DNA of 64,000 nucleotides from Vespa crabro. Lineage: Eukaryota > Arthropoda > Insecta > Hymenoptera > Vespidae. The notes beneath the pieces were generated by a model, which was not told the DNA's origin, made no database searches, and saw only the letters and a program-made list of their open reading frames with translations. Every line of letters begins with the position of its first letter. Within the stretch, counting starts at the first letter, position 1. Positions 39,201 to 51,937 of this stretch are shown here, piece after piece. The stretch covers positions 15,824,838 to 15,888,837 of the forward strand of contig NC_060955.1 in the NCBI RefSeq assembly GCF_910589235.1, read 5' to 3'. The translations under genes and the position numbers were made by a program.

Positions 39201-42200
39201 AGAATGTAAAAGTGATGCCAGTTTCAAAAACGTAATAACAATTCCAATCCAAAGAAGGAATTATTAACACATTGCGTACGGATCACGAGATATCTCGTTT
39301 TCATGTTTTTTCGACTGAATCGATGACATAAGCAACCAGAGACAAATGTTTTTGTTACGTTACCAGGGTAATGAAGCTTTGCGCATTCTTATGACAAATG
39401 ATTAGCGAAATAACTAAATGTTGACATTCCAAAAATGCAAAAATAATCATTCAGTATAGCTAGTATATACTTATCTTTTTAAAATTAATGTGTAGGAACA
39501 GGTTTGAACAGGTTATAAGATATTTACATTTTAACGATAACATGAAAATGAATGAAAATAGTGATAGACTCTACAAAATAGAACTTGTTTACAATTATCT
39601 GATAAAAAATTTTAAACCGTTTATATTCCTCATCAGAACCTGTCGCCAGATGAAGCCTTGGCGTGGAAAATTTAAGTTATAATTAAGAATAATTTATGTA
39701 AATATAATATCAAATGCAAATTAAAAATGTGTATATACGCATCCTATTGCTTGTCAAGTATGCTTCTAGAGCGTTCAAAAATGTGCGGGTCTTGGGAGCA
39801 CGTTGAGCGCGCAGAGCGCCGTACGCAATGTGTTAATGTAAAAATATATATTTATATTCCGGGATCTCTTTTCTTTACGCTTTTCTCTTACCTTTTCAAA
39901 TTCATGCAATTAAATTCTTCCTCGTTATTATCAAACAATCGTTCATTCTGAATTAATTCGAAGGAGCGATCAGATGGATACTTAATTGTTTTATTCCAGC
40001 CAACAGTCGGCCACGTTTTTTGATCGGAAACATGTTGGTAGCAATGATTTGATCTTCGATGTCGATCTTCTTCAAACTCTGGGTTAGTCTTATCATATGC
40101 TGAAAAATGTGTCTTCTCGTCCCATAATGGAAGCCAATTGCCTGGAACAGAAGAATTCCGACTCGAAAAATTTGCCCTCAAATTCCAGCTTCTTGATTCC
40201 CAATATTCTCTATCCGGATCATCTTCGACTTCCATCAAAATCGCTGGAGATGGTTCATGACTAGACGTCACCATACCAAGAGGTACAGCTATACTAGTCG
40301 TTTCGCTGGCTGCTACAGAGTAAACTGGAGTCTGATGAGGCTGAATTCTTCTCAAGGGACTAGCCGTTTCTTCGATGACGTCTTCGATATCGACTATCAC
40401 AGCCTCTGGTTCAAAATCGTCAATGATCCCATCTTCCGAGGTATCTGGCCTTCTCTCTGAATCTACTATAAAATTTGAAATCATTATCATAAATTTTTAC
40501 TGCTGTAAATAACGAATATTGAACTTAATTGGGATTATTTACCAAGTGCTGGGGAATCAGCCATAAGATTTGTTCCTTTCAATTTTTCAGTCAAATAGTT
40601 CAACGAACATAAACTAGCAGAGCGACGAACAAATACTTGCATACGTTCACTAGCTTCGACAACACTTCCAACCGATTTAGATCTTTTGATACCACTAAGG
40701 AAGACTTCCTCTTCATCTATAATCAAGCAACGAAAAATGCAGAATTAATTTAATGTTCTTTAAAAAAATAGAATTAAGTTCAACCTGCTGGAGTTGTGTC
40801 ATCAGTCGTCGTTGAATCGTTCACCGTTTCTTTAAGAGACGCATAAGCTGGATCTAATAAACGAAATGTTGAAGATCTCGGGGATATGCCACGAGACTTT
40901 TCCCAATCATATAATTTTCTGGTAAATTCTTGAGATATTCCTTCGAAGCGATAAGAGCCAACTGATGTCCGGATTAAAATTTCATTACCAGATTTTAAAT
41001 TTTGCGACTTTTCGGTCAAACTAGACAAAAAAATTTCATAATTATTCTTAAAAGAATTCTGAAATTTATCAAATGTAACGAAACATTTGACAATTACTTT
41101 GATTTTTTTTTAAACCAATCACTATCCTGTTGAGTTTCCTGTTCGAGGTTTTCGAAAAGTGAAAGAATTCTGTCCAAAGCAAGAAATTCTGTCTCATCCA
41201 CGATACCAGAGGTGAAACCTAATCGAGTAGATGGTGGCCTTCTTGATACCTCGCTAAGTTTTTTCCAAGCTTCCATTCTTTTTACAAAATCCTCACATAA
41301 GTGAAGTCTGCTATCGCTTCCAATGCTACCGGTACTTCCAACGCTTCCACAGCTACGACGAGGACCCATCACTTCCTGAGCTTTTATTTCCGGTTTTGAA
41401 GGATACAGCCAAAGCTGCCAATCCGTTAAACGTCGTCGATTAACTCGTTGAGATTCTGTGGAAGCACTTGCTCTTCGTCCTTTTTTCGATCGTTTCCACT
41501 CTTGAAGTTTCTTCTTGAATTCTGGAGCTAATCTTTCTTCCGCCAAAAGCAAACTCTCGTGAGGACTACTTGGTGTTGTTCCTTAAATAAAAAAAAAAAC
41601 AAATTTCAAAATTGTATACATATTTATAAAATTTTCAACAAAATGGTATGTCTACTTAGTGATTAATTATTTTTTGTTAAAGTATGTAAATATTATACCA
41701 TTGCTGGGAGTAAATGCATCTCGAGTGCTTTTCGTACTGCCTCCCGTAGATCTCTTTAAACGTTCCCATTCTATTAGTTTTTGATGAAACTCAGCTCCAA
41801 GTTTTTCGCGCAATGCTTGATAATCTCGTCGAGTTTCCAGTTGAGTGTTTGACATGAAGGAGTTCTTGGATAAATCCTCTACACTGCCACTGCAACTACG
41901 AGCTCTAGGTGTTCCTGATTCTAAAATATAATATATGTTAAATTGTTTAATCGTTGCATATAACATACTTTTATATGTGCATATAATAATATTATTACAC
42001 TACTATCATATAATTTGTTATTCATGCCGATGCATCGTCGATAGTTAGACATTTACTTGCGTATACCATTTGTTTTACAAAGTGGATTAACCTGATCATA
42101 TTATTTTGGCATGCTGCCGTATAAATTTTACGTTTCCACAACAGGTCGAATTCTTTATGATGCATCAAAACTCCCACCGTATTTGTATTACATGAAGTTT

Positions 42201-44504
42201 ATCGGCAAAAGATTAGTTTCTAACGAGAATAGTAAATCGGAGTGTAATATAAAAGATCAATCAAAACCATATGACACATGTAGGCAGAATGCAGAGACTC
42301 CCATACGATGTCCGAAGAAAACTCTCTTTCATTTGTGTTATCAAAAATCAAATGCTTTGAGTGAAGTAAGACTAACTCTCTTGCACACACTTAGATACAG
42401 GTATATGCTTTTATTTTTTCAACCTTTCAGAGTAATAGCAAAACAATAGCCTCGGAATGTAATGACTCGTGTAAACGCATGAAAAACCAGATCGAAAGCA
42501 TAACTAAGTTTGTTAACAAAGAAAAACAAGCAATTATTGAATCTTTGAAGAAAGAGATAAGTGTGGATAAAACTGATGCATGTCAATGGGTAAAAAGTAT
42601 CTCAGAGTGTTTGGACCGAAGACTTCAACAATTGATGCAATTAGATCCTGCCTTCGCATCTGATACACGAATAGCAGTCCTTCGATTCAAGGATCGCGCA
42701 AGAAACACGTTTATTGCTTTATATTATGACCTAATGCCTGGTGTCAGACAAATTGAATCGATTTTAGAAGAACTACAAAATGAGACTTTTCAATGTATTG
42801 AAAAAGCAGCTGCTCTGATACATTTGTGCTATTACGACAACTCATCTCCGATCTCTAAAAAATGTTTTTTGAAATATACGGAAGAAGCTGAAAAGATTTT
42901 AGAGCAAACGATGAGAGAAACACGGATGAAATTTAACGAAGTGAAAAGACTTCAGAAGAATATTTTGAAATGTCATAAAGAAGCGATGAACGAAGCAACG
43001 AAAGAACACACTTTAGAGATGCAAGCATTCTCTAAATATTTAGATGATTGTATAGCTGCACTTAAAAAATTAAAATAATAAACGATAACGTAATATGCTA
43101 TTATAAAATCGTGTCGATATAAATATAATAAGACAAAGAATGAAAAACTTGTAATATTTATTAATAATTGAATAAAAATAAATATTACCATCCTGAAGAA
43201 AAGATTGTCTAGCTATTACTCTCACTGGACTTGGTGGGACACTGAAAGCAGTATTGGATAGAAAAGCTCGTCTAACTTTGTTCCACTTAGAATCCATTCT
43301 CTGGATTTTTGAAGCCGATTCTTCCACAATGGATCGCTGTAAGATTGATAAAAAAATAACATAATTTTAAAAGACAATCGTATATCTTTACATTTTCTAT
43401 TTTGTTTACTATACCTGTTGTTTAAATTCCGTCAAACTCTGGCCACTTTGACGAGCTTTTCCTTGATGCGGTGAATTTTGACCGGAGTCAAGCGTGCTAG
43501 AAGGAAGTGGTGAAGTAGATTCTGGCGAAGTAATGTTTCTGAATTCCTCTTCGCTAGATGGTATTGTGATAGTTAAAGTTGGTGTTAGATTTTTAAGCGT
43601 AGGTTCTGTATCTTTATCAGAACTCGATGAAGATTTCAAATCAGATATATTGACTTGCAATTCAGGAGTGCTCTCCGTCGCAATTCGAATTAATGGTTTT
43701 TCTTGATTAGTCTATGAAAATCGAAAAAATTAAATTAGAATTTAAACGTACAAAAATTTAAATATGCCTGATGAAATATTGAAATTTTATTGAAGTATTG
43801 GTAAGGTTGATCACGCATATACTGAAAATAAATCGTTACTTCTGCTTTTCCGTTAGTAACAATAAAATAGATTATAACTTGGCGTTCTCGCGATATTTGC
43901 ATTTGGTGCAATTTTAGAATTAAAATCGTATTTATAAGGTAAACACGATATCCTGGAGATTTGCCAATGATCTTGCAAATATCCTATGTATCATTAAGAA
44001 ATATGCGTTTACTCAATAATGTTCGATAAACAAGTTGAATCGTTAACGGCCAAGAGTACGATCGATGTCAGTTCAACGTATTCAGAAGATGCGGGCGTAC
44101 CCCACGCGTGCTTGTCCGATGTATTTTTAAATCGACAAGCTCGTGGACCGATTCCGTCTCGGAAGAGAAAAATTCTGCGTACATGAAATTTTACGAAATT
44201 TATGAATATTTATTGGCAAACGCTTGGAATTTTTTCGAATGAAAAAGAATTTCTTTATTATCAATATTTGTACAAAATTTTCATATTGGATTTTTTCAAG
44301 TATTTACGGTAATGTATAAACTACTCGTACAATCTTTAAAAATTAATAATTGTTTTTTTTTCAAAACGATGAAGTATTTTTAAATAGTTAATTAATTTCT
44401 CTAGACGCGTTAACAATTTTAAAAGCATTTGGTTATATGAAAAGGATTTATTCAATTTCAAAGAGCGTACATACATATATTTTCCGGATTCATTGTATAT
44501 ACAC

Positions 44505-44543
<39 letters not shown>

Positions 44544-46061
44544 ATAGATAAACGCGTTGTTAATGACTCACTCCATAAATTCGTCAAGACATTTAACGAT
44601 GCACCTGCATGAAGCAGACCTTGATCGTTTGGTTCTTCTATATGTAGGTTAAGTGTTACGTACACATATGTACATGATATCAAATTCCACACGTAATTTG
44701 GCAAAAGATCTTTTACCTCACATATTTCCCTCGCATGCTGTACCGTGTCGTCATTGATAGTTACGGTAACGTCATCTTCGGACGATTTGTTAGATTCGTT
44801 TTTTTTCGGAACTTCTTTCGCTCGGGACATTCGTTGATCAGCAGAGTCAGATATGTATTTTCGTTGACCTATAAGATAGAACAAATAATATATTTAAAAA
44901 AAAAATGACAATTTAGAAGATATTAAAAAAATATTCAAAAGAAATCTTATATTAATTTCTTATTAAAAATAAATGTTTAATTTGAAAAAATCTCGAAGAC
45001 TTACAAAATATCTAAGAAAAATTTATTTTTTGAGTTTGCAAATTAAATTGCTCTCATAAAAGTAAACTTTCAAAATTTTAAATCTTACGATCGAATACAT
45101 CTTCGTTGGAAGAAAAAGCTGAGGAGGGTCGGCCGAGTGGCGTGGAGGGTCCCGAGAGTTCTCCTGTACAGGACCAATTTCCAGATGTAATATCTGGAAT
45201 TCGAAGATACTTCGTAGTCGGTGTGCTCGGTGTCGTTGATATTTGTTCGATGTTTGAATCTGTCATATCATTGGGACAGGCTCTCTCCCACTTAAAAGCA
45301 GCCTTTACTCTGGTCCATTTAGAAACTTTCGGTACACCAGAAGTTTCATTCCTGAAGATAGTTTTCTCTATACCAAGTGCCGAACGATTACCTAGATTCG
45401 GTGATCGTGGTAAGGATTGTTCAGACATGGCAAGCGATCGACTTCTTTGTCTCGAAAAAGCCGGTGATCTCGGATTTCGTCTTTGAAATTGAGAATCTCG
45501 ACTGCTCGATATTATTGCGTCCAATAAAGATTCAGCAAAACCAGCATCCTCATCTGGTAAATCACTACTTATGTCCTTATTAGCCAAAATTGCTTTCTCC
45601 GCACGCAAATCCGCCGTTCTCAATACCTTTATTCTTTCTAACTCTCTAACACGTTTGAATAGTTTCGAGCTACGATCGCGGAGTTCCAGTATTTGCTCCG
45701 CCATTTCGTAGATCCTGTCCAGTTGCTCGAAGGATTCCTCCGTATAGAGATTCGCCACGGCCATCGTCGACGTCGCTGAATTTCTTGATAAACAATCAGA
45801 GTTACGACTATCGCACGGTGGTGATGTACGAATACTCGCTAAGTAAGCGATAATGTCGTCTTCTTCTTGCGATGGTTCTACGGATGAACTATGAACAGGT
45901 TGTGAGTATTTCGGAGACATCCAAGGATCGGGTGGTGGACACGGTAAATTTGTTTCCTCGAATTTTTCCTTGTTCTTATTGATTCTGTTATGCTTTCGCG
46001 CTCTTTTATCGAAATCTTGAATATTACATTCTTCGACTACGGGTCTACCGTTTTTCGCCAT
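36261..46061 (-). CDS. Large Ser-rich, charged protein of unknown function with EF..KL.EW repeats (15 exons, 1860 aa)
   Basis: I do not recognise this gene. Exons on the minus strand: 46061-45089, 44868-44717, 43711-43415, 43336-43189, 41920-41699, 41581-41098, 41020-40785, 40716-40543, 40465-39892, 39175-39096, 39025-38934, 38743-38509, 38361-37210, 37127-36761 and 36657-36261. All phases fit. A TGA eight codons before the ATG supports the start. Visible: a probable coiled coil at about residues 110-160; two SKW..V..AF motifs (about 247-261 and 490-502); four motifs of the form EF..KL.EW/KRMEAW (about 566-577, 618-629, 694-705, 789-800); basic RSKSKS-type and Glu/Lys-rich stretches in the C-terminal half. 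There is no membrane segment or catalytic motif. The look is that of a cytoskeletal or scaffold protein, which is a guess. One intron hosts a gene on the other strand, another a piggyBac remnant. It could be two transcripts, but phase continuity argues for one. Confidence 0.75.
39268..39832 (+). mobile_element. Internally deleted piggyBac-family element with intact ends
   Basis: The element is 565 bp long. The left end CACATTGCGTACGG (39268-39281) is the exact reverse complement of the right end (39819-39832), and both ends are flanked by TTAA (39264-39267 and 39833-39836), the target duplication diagnostic of piggyBac. Inside, 39488-39682 encodes a remnant of the transposase on the plus strand. 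Autonomous elements are usually over 2 kb, so most of the gene is missing. A palindrome CGAGATATCTCG sits just inside the left end (39286-39297). The insertion lies in the intron 39176-39891 of the large minus-strand gene and does not disturb its splice sites. Confidence 0.88.
39488..39682 (+). pseudogene. piggyBac transposase fragment
   Basis: A 64-codon remnant with the family hallmark RNRF followed by RYLHFNDN and DRLYKI, found in the DDE transposase domain of piggyBac-type elements. After about 50 codons it jumps to a segment ending PWRGKF, which resembles the stretch around the first catalytic aspartate; the usual Asp-Glu pair is absent there. The rest of the catalytic domain is missing, so no active enzyme can be made. 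It lies between the element's terminal repeats. Confidence 0.8.
42111..43078 (+). CDS. Nested coiled-coil protein of unknown function (2 exons, 300 aa)
   Basis: Exons 42111-42365 and 42431-43078, with a 65-bp intron (donor GTAAGA, acceptor TTTCAG), give 300 residues. A TGA six codons upstream of the ATG supports the start. The whole gene lies on the opposite strand within the intron 41921-43188 of the large minus-strand gene. The first 40 residues are hydrophobic/basic with no acidic residue apart from one Asp and could be a mitochondrial presequence; this is inferred only. Residues from about 105 on are helical and charged, with likely coiled coils at about 105-130 and 225-300. No family recognised. 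AATAAA follows 93 bp after the stop. Splicing plus a long open frame make it a real gene candidate. Confidence 0.72.
43171..43176 (+). terminator. Polyadenylation signal of the nested gene
   Basis: AATAAA 93 bp after the nested gene's stop codon and only 13 bp before the host exon border at 43189. Cleavage 15-25 bp downstream would fall at or inside the antisense host exon 43189-43336. Confidence 0.5.
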
Positions 46062-48645
46062 TTTTGCCCAAGCGACAAGATTTCAAGTTGATAACATATA
46101 TACGTACATACGTTGAAATCCGAGGTCAGTACCATCGATCCATGAATCAACAACGATTTTTGGCAAAATCTTCTCCGACTCACAAAGTTTTATCGATTCT
46201 CTCAATTATATTTGGCAAAACCGAAGAAACGATCGCGTGCCGAATGATTATAATCAGTTTAGAATCTGGTTTATTCGGACACTGTTTACCCTGGCAATGT
46301 GTGTATGGAACAGTATGAATCTGCGAATCATCACCGACATCCGAAAGGTGCCTTCGGTATAATCTCACCACTGCCTTTTGACTCTTTCCAATGTTTAATC
46401 AACTAGTCGAATTTCAAAGCTGGCTCTTAATGTTGATCGGATCGTTTACAAGCTCTTTGTTCCATCCAATTCCTCCTCGTGGGATGTTTATCGCTCATAG
46501 TTACGTAAAACAGTCTTTTTATTATCAAAAATAGTAACAATTTAAATATCCTGAATATCGCATCTTGTCTTAGAAACGTAAAATACGATTACAAATGTTC
46601 ACGAATATGTTCGAATGTTATTTTTGAAATTACTCTGATGCACCATGAATCTGCCACGCCTAAAAATGTTTTACTTTTCTTCTAGAGAACTTCTTTTGTA
46701 ACCAGAATCAAAAATCACGATGGAATCACAGTTAATATTAATAAATCTGTCGATTCACTCTCGACATAGAAAAAATTTTCGCAACATGTTGCTTATTTAT
46801 ATATCTATTGATAATTTTAAAAGAATAGCCTTTATGTGAAAAACAGGATCAAAGGAGATCGCTGTTACGGGGATGCCGACGCCCGTTGATCGCTTTTGTG
46901 GCGTCGCGATGTGCGACGAACGAAGACATGGCTTTGCATCGCGTCCCTTCTCTCTCGTGATTATTTTCAGTAGGCAACGTCGTCTCGGCTTCGTATTTAC
47001 AGCGATGTACAACTTGGAGTGGTAACGCGAATAGGCATGCGCGTTTGATCGACGAAAGGCACGAAGAAAAAGATGAAGGAGAAGATTTACACGTAAAGGA
47101 ATGTGTACATGTGTATATATATAGGAATATTTTTAGTATCCATTTTATTCTATATCTGTATGTATAACAGGTATATTATATCTTTAGTAGCATAGTCATA
47201 TACAATAATATAAATATCTATTAAATATATCTACATTTATTTTACACATTCAAAAATTTGCTAAGAAAGAAAGAGAGGATGTACTCTATTATAAATGATT
47301 ATCATACCTATATATGCATGATATAAATTTGCAGACAAAAACATGTACATAAAAAATGCAACATATGTATATACGATATACGTACATATTTACTAGTAGG
47401 TAAATATCTACATTATGTTTGCCTCATCTGAGGAAAAGGGAATAAGAAAAGAAAGATGGTTTTCTCATCTCTTCCTGTTCCCAGCAAAAATAGATGTTTG
47501 GAAGGCGTTTACTGGCCCTTCCAAACGAACAACCAAATCTACTTATTTATACGCACCCGGAACGTCTATCGCAATCTTATGCGGAAAAGCATTTTACGCT
47601 CGAAAATGTGCACGTTACGCGAAAAAAATGAAAAGGTTAATATATTGGATATGAGATATAATATCAACGTGATTTTTTGATTTGATTTTTATACTTTTGG
47701 AACATTTTTTATTATAATTATTCGAAACAATAAAATCGATGAAAAGACTTAAGGATTTTTGTGTATATGAATGAATTTTGTAAACATTTTGTATTAGAAT
47801 TATTTGTTCTTACAATTTTACAATACGATGGAAGTTTTATAGTTTTATAAAGTGATTATTAAATTATTTATATATTAAAATATTATAATACTATATAACG
47901 TAAATAATAAATACGCTTTAATAGTTAATTGAATATATGGTACACATTTAGAAAAAGCATATATTTATGTCAGTGATTCATGTTTTATGTCACGACCATC
48001 ATGGCTGTCCTGCTACCACATAAATGAAACAGAATAAATTATTATTACGATTCGATTGATTTCTTATTATCAGCAAGTGATTACGCGTATAAACATATTG
48101 AATAAATATTTGATTAGTTTTAATCTATTATTAAGCAATAATCTGCAACAATGGAAACGATATTGGAAGAAATAGTTACTTATTTCAAAATATGAATTAA
48201 CTATTATAAAATATTCAATGGTGAATGATTAAAATGTTTTTGCATAACGAATCTATTTACAATCGATATTATAGGTAAAATTGACTACCACCTGATTTTG
48301 TCCCAAGATGGCACTATACTAGCGCCATCGAAACCATTGAAATAAGAAGATTGATCCGGAAAGTGAATACTGCGTCTGAATCCGCGATATATATAATTAT
48401 TCGAAGATAGAAGTATTAGAAGGTACATTAATATCGTTACAAAAATATAGACGTGATTAACACCGTTAAGTTTTTTTTTATTTAATTTGCATATATATAC
48501 ACCTTACTGTTAAAACGGCAGATTAACAGATTTTTTATGTAGTATATGTATTCTTATACATTTACATATTGTTTTAATTCATTAAATTACAACAAAATTA
48601 TTTTTTAAATCTTTTATAGAAGATCCCAGAATTAATATATTTATC
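46062..48645. other. Intergenic region between the large gene and AsnRS (divergent)
   Basis: This 2.6 kb region holds no recognisable gene. It should contain the promoters of both flanking genes. A GC-rich patch at about 46850-47060 includes TAGGCATGCGCG (47030-47041), similar to the NRF-1-type GCATGCGC core, and may be a promoter of the large gene. Near AsnRS, AGATGGCAC (48306-48314) and AGCGCCATC (48321-48329) form an imperfect inverted pair resembling the YAGRKGGCGC insulator-type core. The remainder is AT-rich, with short TA/CA-rich runs around 47110-47230. Confidence 0.35.
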
Positions 48646-51141
48646 ATGCCCGATAAAACATTGCCGAAATTGTCGAACTTAACTTTAGGTACGTATATGA
48701 TAGGTTATAATATAGAAAAAAAAGATAAAATACCGTGTTTAGTAGTATGATGCAATTTTGTAAAACATTATAAATTGCTATCAAGCAGATATGTATTAAC
48801 AAATAGAGCTGCTCCTTTCATAATAATCTTATAATAAAATCTTATAATAAATCTTATAATAAAAATACTTCAAACTATAATAATTAAAAATAAATTTGTG
48901 TAATTATGTATTATTTCCTTTATTTACAAACTTTGTGTTTTTCTAGGTGAAATTTATACATCGGAAAAAAATGGTAGTGATGAAAATGGAGATGGCACAG
49001 AACAAAATCCTTTTAAGACGATTTTACAAGCAATGAGACATGCTGGTAAAGAGCCTTTCCCATTGATCTACCAAGATTCACGAGATAGTGAAAAGAGATA
49101 TGAACCAGCTAGTAAATCTCAATTAAAGAAAATTCAGAAGATTTGGACAAGAGAGCAATATAAGAATGAGGAAAAGCAAGCAAAACTACAAGAAGATGAA
49201 GAAAAAAGATTAAAAAATTTACAGGAAGCTAAAGAAATTGTCATTGAAGAAGATAAGAGTTTCCCAGATGCAACAAGAATTAAAATAAATAAAGCTTTAG
49301 ATTATAGAGACAAAAGAATTAAAATATTTGGATGGATACATAGATTGAGACGCCAAGGTATGAAAAAATTATTTATATAATGTAATTTTATTAAATCATT
49401 AATCAAATTGTTCGTTTATAGGAAAAGCTCTTATGTTCATTACACTAAGAGATGGAACAGGTTTCTTACAATGCGTATTAAATGATAAACTGTGTCAAAC
49501 TTATGATGCATTAACACTTTCTACTGAAGCTTCAGTAGAATTATTTGGAACTTTAAAATGTGTTCCTGAAGGAAAAAGTGTATGACTTTCATATATACTT
49601 TTATATATTTACTATATATTTTTAATTGATGTTAAGCATAAATTTATTAATTAATTCTATTCAAAATTAAAGATGTAAATGTTAACATTCATAATTTATA
49701 GGCACCTGGTGGACATGAATTGTGCGTTGATTATTGGAAATTGATTGGAGAAGCTCCACCTGGAGGTGCTGATTCCATTTTAAATGAAGAAGCTCTTCCT
49801 GATGTACAATTAGATAATAGACATATCATGATTCGCGGTGAAAATGTATGTAACAACGATAATTTTAGGTTGTATTATTAATTTTCTATTAATATATTTT
49901 TTGTATAGACAGCACGTGTTCTAATGATGAGATCTGTATTAATGCAAGCTTTTAGAGATCACTATAAAGCAAGAGGTTATTATGAAGTAACGCCTCCTAC
50001 ATTGGTACAAACTCAAGTAGAAGGTGGTTCAACTTTATTTAAATTAGACTATTTTGGGTAAATCAATATAACAAATATAAAGAAATTTTTAGATAACTTT
50101 GCATATAGAAGATAAATCAAAATAGAATATTTTTTTCAGAGAAGAAGCATATTTAACTCAAAGTTCTCAACTTTATCTTGAAACATGTATTCCAGCAATG
50201 GGAGATGTTTATTGTATTGCTCAGTCATACAGAGCAGAACAATCAAAGACAAGAAGACATCTTGCTGAGTAAAGATAATGATATATTTATTTTTTATATA
50301 AATAGATATACGAATAATACTTTAAAATGAAGTTCAAACTTGTAGGTATACACATGTTGAAGCCGAATGTCCTTTTATAACATTCGATGACCTGCTCGAT
50401 CGAGTAGAAGATTTGATCTGTGATGTAGTGGAGCGTGTATTACAATCTCCCCTTGGTTATCTGGTTAAAGAATTAAATCCAGAATTTAAAACGCCTAAAA
50501 AACCATTTAAGCGAATGAACTATAGCGATGCTATTGAATTTTTAAAAGTTAATAATATAACAAAAGAAGATGGAACTTTTTACGAATTTGGAGAAGTATA
50601 ATAAAATTTTGCGTTTTGATAATTTCATTAGAAACATGAATATTATATTTTAAATGATATCTTTCAGGATATCCCAGAAATGCCAGAAAGGAAAATGACA
50701 GACATGATTAATGAGCCTATTATGCTTTGCCGCTTTCCTATGGAAATTAAATCTTTCTATATGCAACGTTGTCCAGAAGACAAGCAACTTACAGAGTCTG
50801 TAGATGTTCTTTTACCAAGTGTAGGTGAAATAGTCGGTGGTTCAATGCGTATTTGGGACTATAAAGAATTGATGGAAGGATATACTCGGGCTAATATAAA
50901 TCCTTCACCATACTATTGGTATACGGATCAGGTAAATAATAGCCAAATAAAATAGTAATATGATTACTTTATTTATAACCATATACTTAAAATTCGTTAC
51001 TGATTTTAGAGAAAATATGGTTCATGTCCACATGGAGGATATGGGTTAGGTCTGGAACGATTTCTTTGTTGGCTACTAAATAGGTATCATATTCGGGAAG
51101 TGTGCTTATATCCACGCTTTTTGGAACGTTGTCGTCCTTAA
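48646..51141 (+). CDS. Asparaginyl-tRNA synthetase, cytoplasmic (9 coding exons, 559 aa)
   Basis: Charges tRNA-Asn with asparagine in the cytosol. Exons: 48646-48688, 48947-49357, 49422-49579, 49702-49845, 49909-50057, 50140-50268, 50346-50595, 50668-50931 and 51010-51141, all in phase. The order of domains is the eukaryotic one: an N-terminal extension with a Lys/Glu-rich helix (about residues 70-115), an OB-fold anticodon-binding domain beginning KIFGWIHRLRRQGKAL, and a class IIb catalytic core. Motif 2 reads YRAEQSKTRRHLAEYTHVEAE in its long form, and motif 3 reads GYGLGLERF near the C-terminus. It ends in CLYPRFLERCRP, as cytoplasmic AsnRS does; the RP end and the motif 2 context separate it from AspRS. 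Length is close to the 548 of the human enzyme. The leader may contain an intron ending at 48619. Confidence 0.96.
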
Positions 51142-51937
51142 ACTTTATGCTCTTTAAAATTATTTACATGAAATTTAATGTAACTTCCATAGTTTTAAAT
51201 AAAACAAAGGGCTCATTACTGATAAACTTAATTTTCAAAATAATTCAATATACATAATAAGTTTGCTTATTCTTTAAAAGAGAAAAGGATAATATGTATA
51301 TCATTTTACTGTTATGATATATACATATATATAAAAATTATGATATATGAATGTAATTGGTAAATATAATATATCAATAAGTTTTGTTCTTTTTCATGTA
51401 TGTAAATACATACATATATCCTCATTAAATGTCGAAACAATGTTTTTTAATTTTGATATGTAATAAATATTTACTATTGTTATATCATTATTTTTCTATA
51501 AATTAGTTTAGAAAAAAATTTTTATTAACAATTTATATGATATGCAGTAAATGGCACTTCAATATATACGAATATATATTAATTTATATATTATTCGTCA
51601 TTTTCAAAAATTGAAATACATCACGGAAAAACAGCGATTAAAAAGATTGGAAACTCGACTTAAAATATATTCTTAGACTATGTATCGATTTATCGATAGA
51701 CCTTTTTGTTTTCATTGGTTTAAATCGTTCGACTGAAGCATGGCTACATGATAGAAGATTGATTAAAACAGAGTGCTTATTAATATTTACACCAAACTAT
51801 CTATTTATTCACAATGTTTACTTCAGCTATTGACTAATATGTCAAATAAATAATCATATGAAAGTTGTGTATATACATTTGTCAGATCTGTGTTCAGATT
51901 TTCTTAATATTATTGTAATTATTAACTATTAATCGAA
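51142..51937. other. Spacer between AsnRS and CCZ1
   Basis: AT-rich 0.8 kb. AATAAA at 51198-51203 is the likely AsnRS polyadenylation signal. The CCZ1 promoter must lie in the second half; ATCGATTTATCGATAGAC around 51685-51702 contains two DRE-like ATCGAT/TATCGATA cores, which mark many insect housekeeping promoters. Confidence 0.5.

Noticed and set aside
47415..47680. Two overlapping short plus-strand frames upstream of AsnRS
   Set aside because: No recognisable domain and no splice partner; treated as chance frames.
48288..48296. Atonal-type E-box (minus strand ATCAGGTGG) upstream of AsnRS
   Set aside because: A degenerate consensus match next to a housekeeping gene; it shows the chance rate of such matches rather than function.
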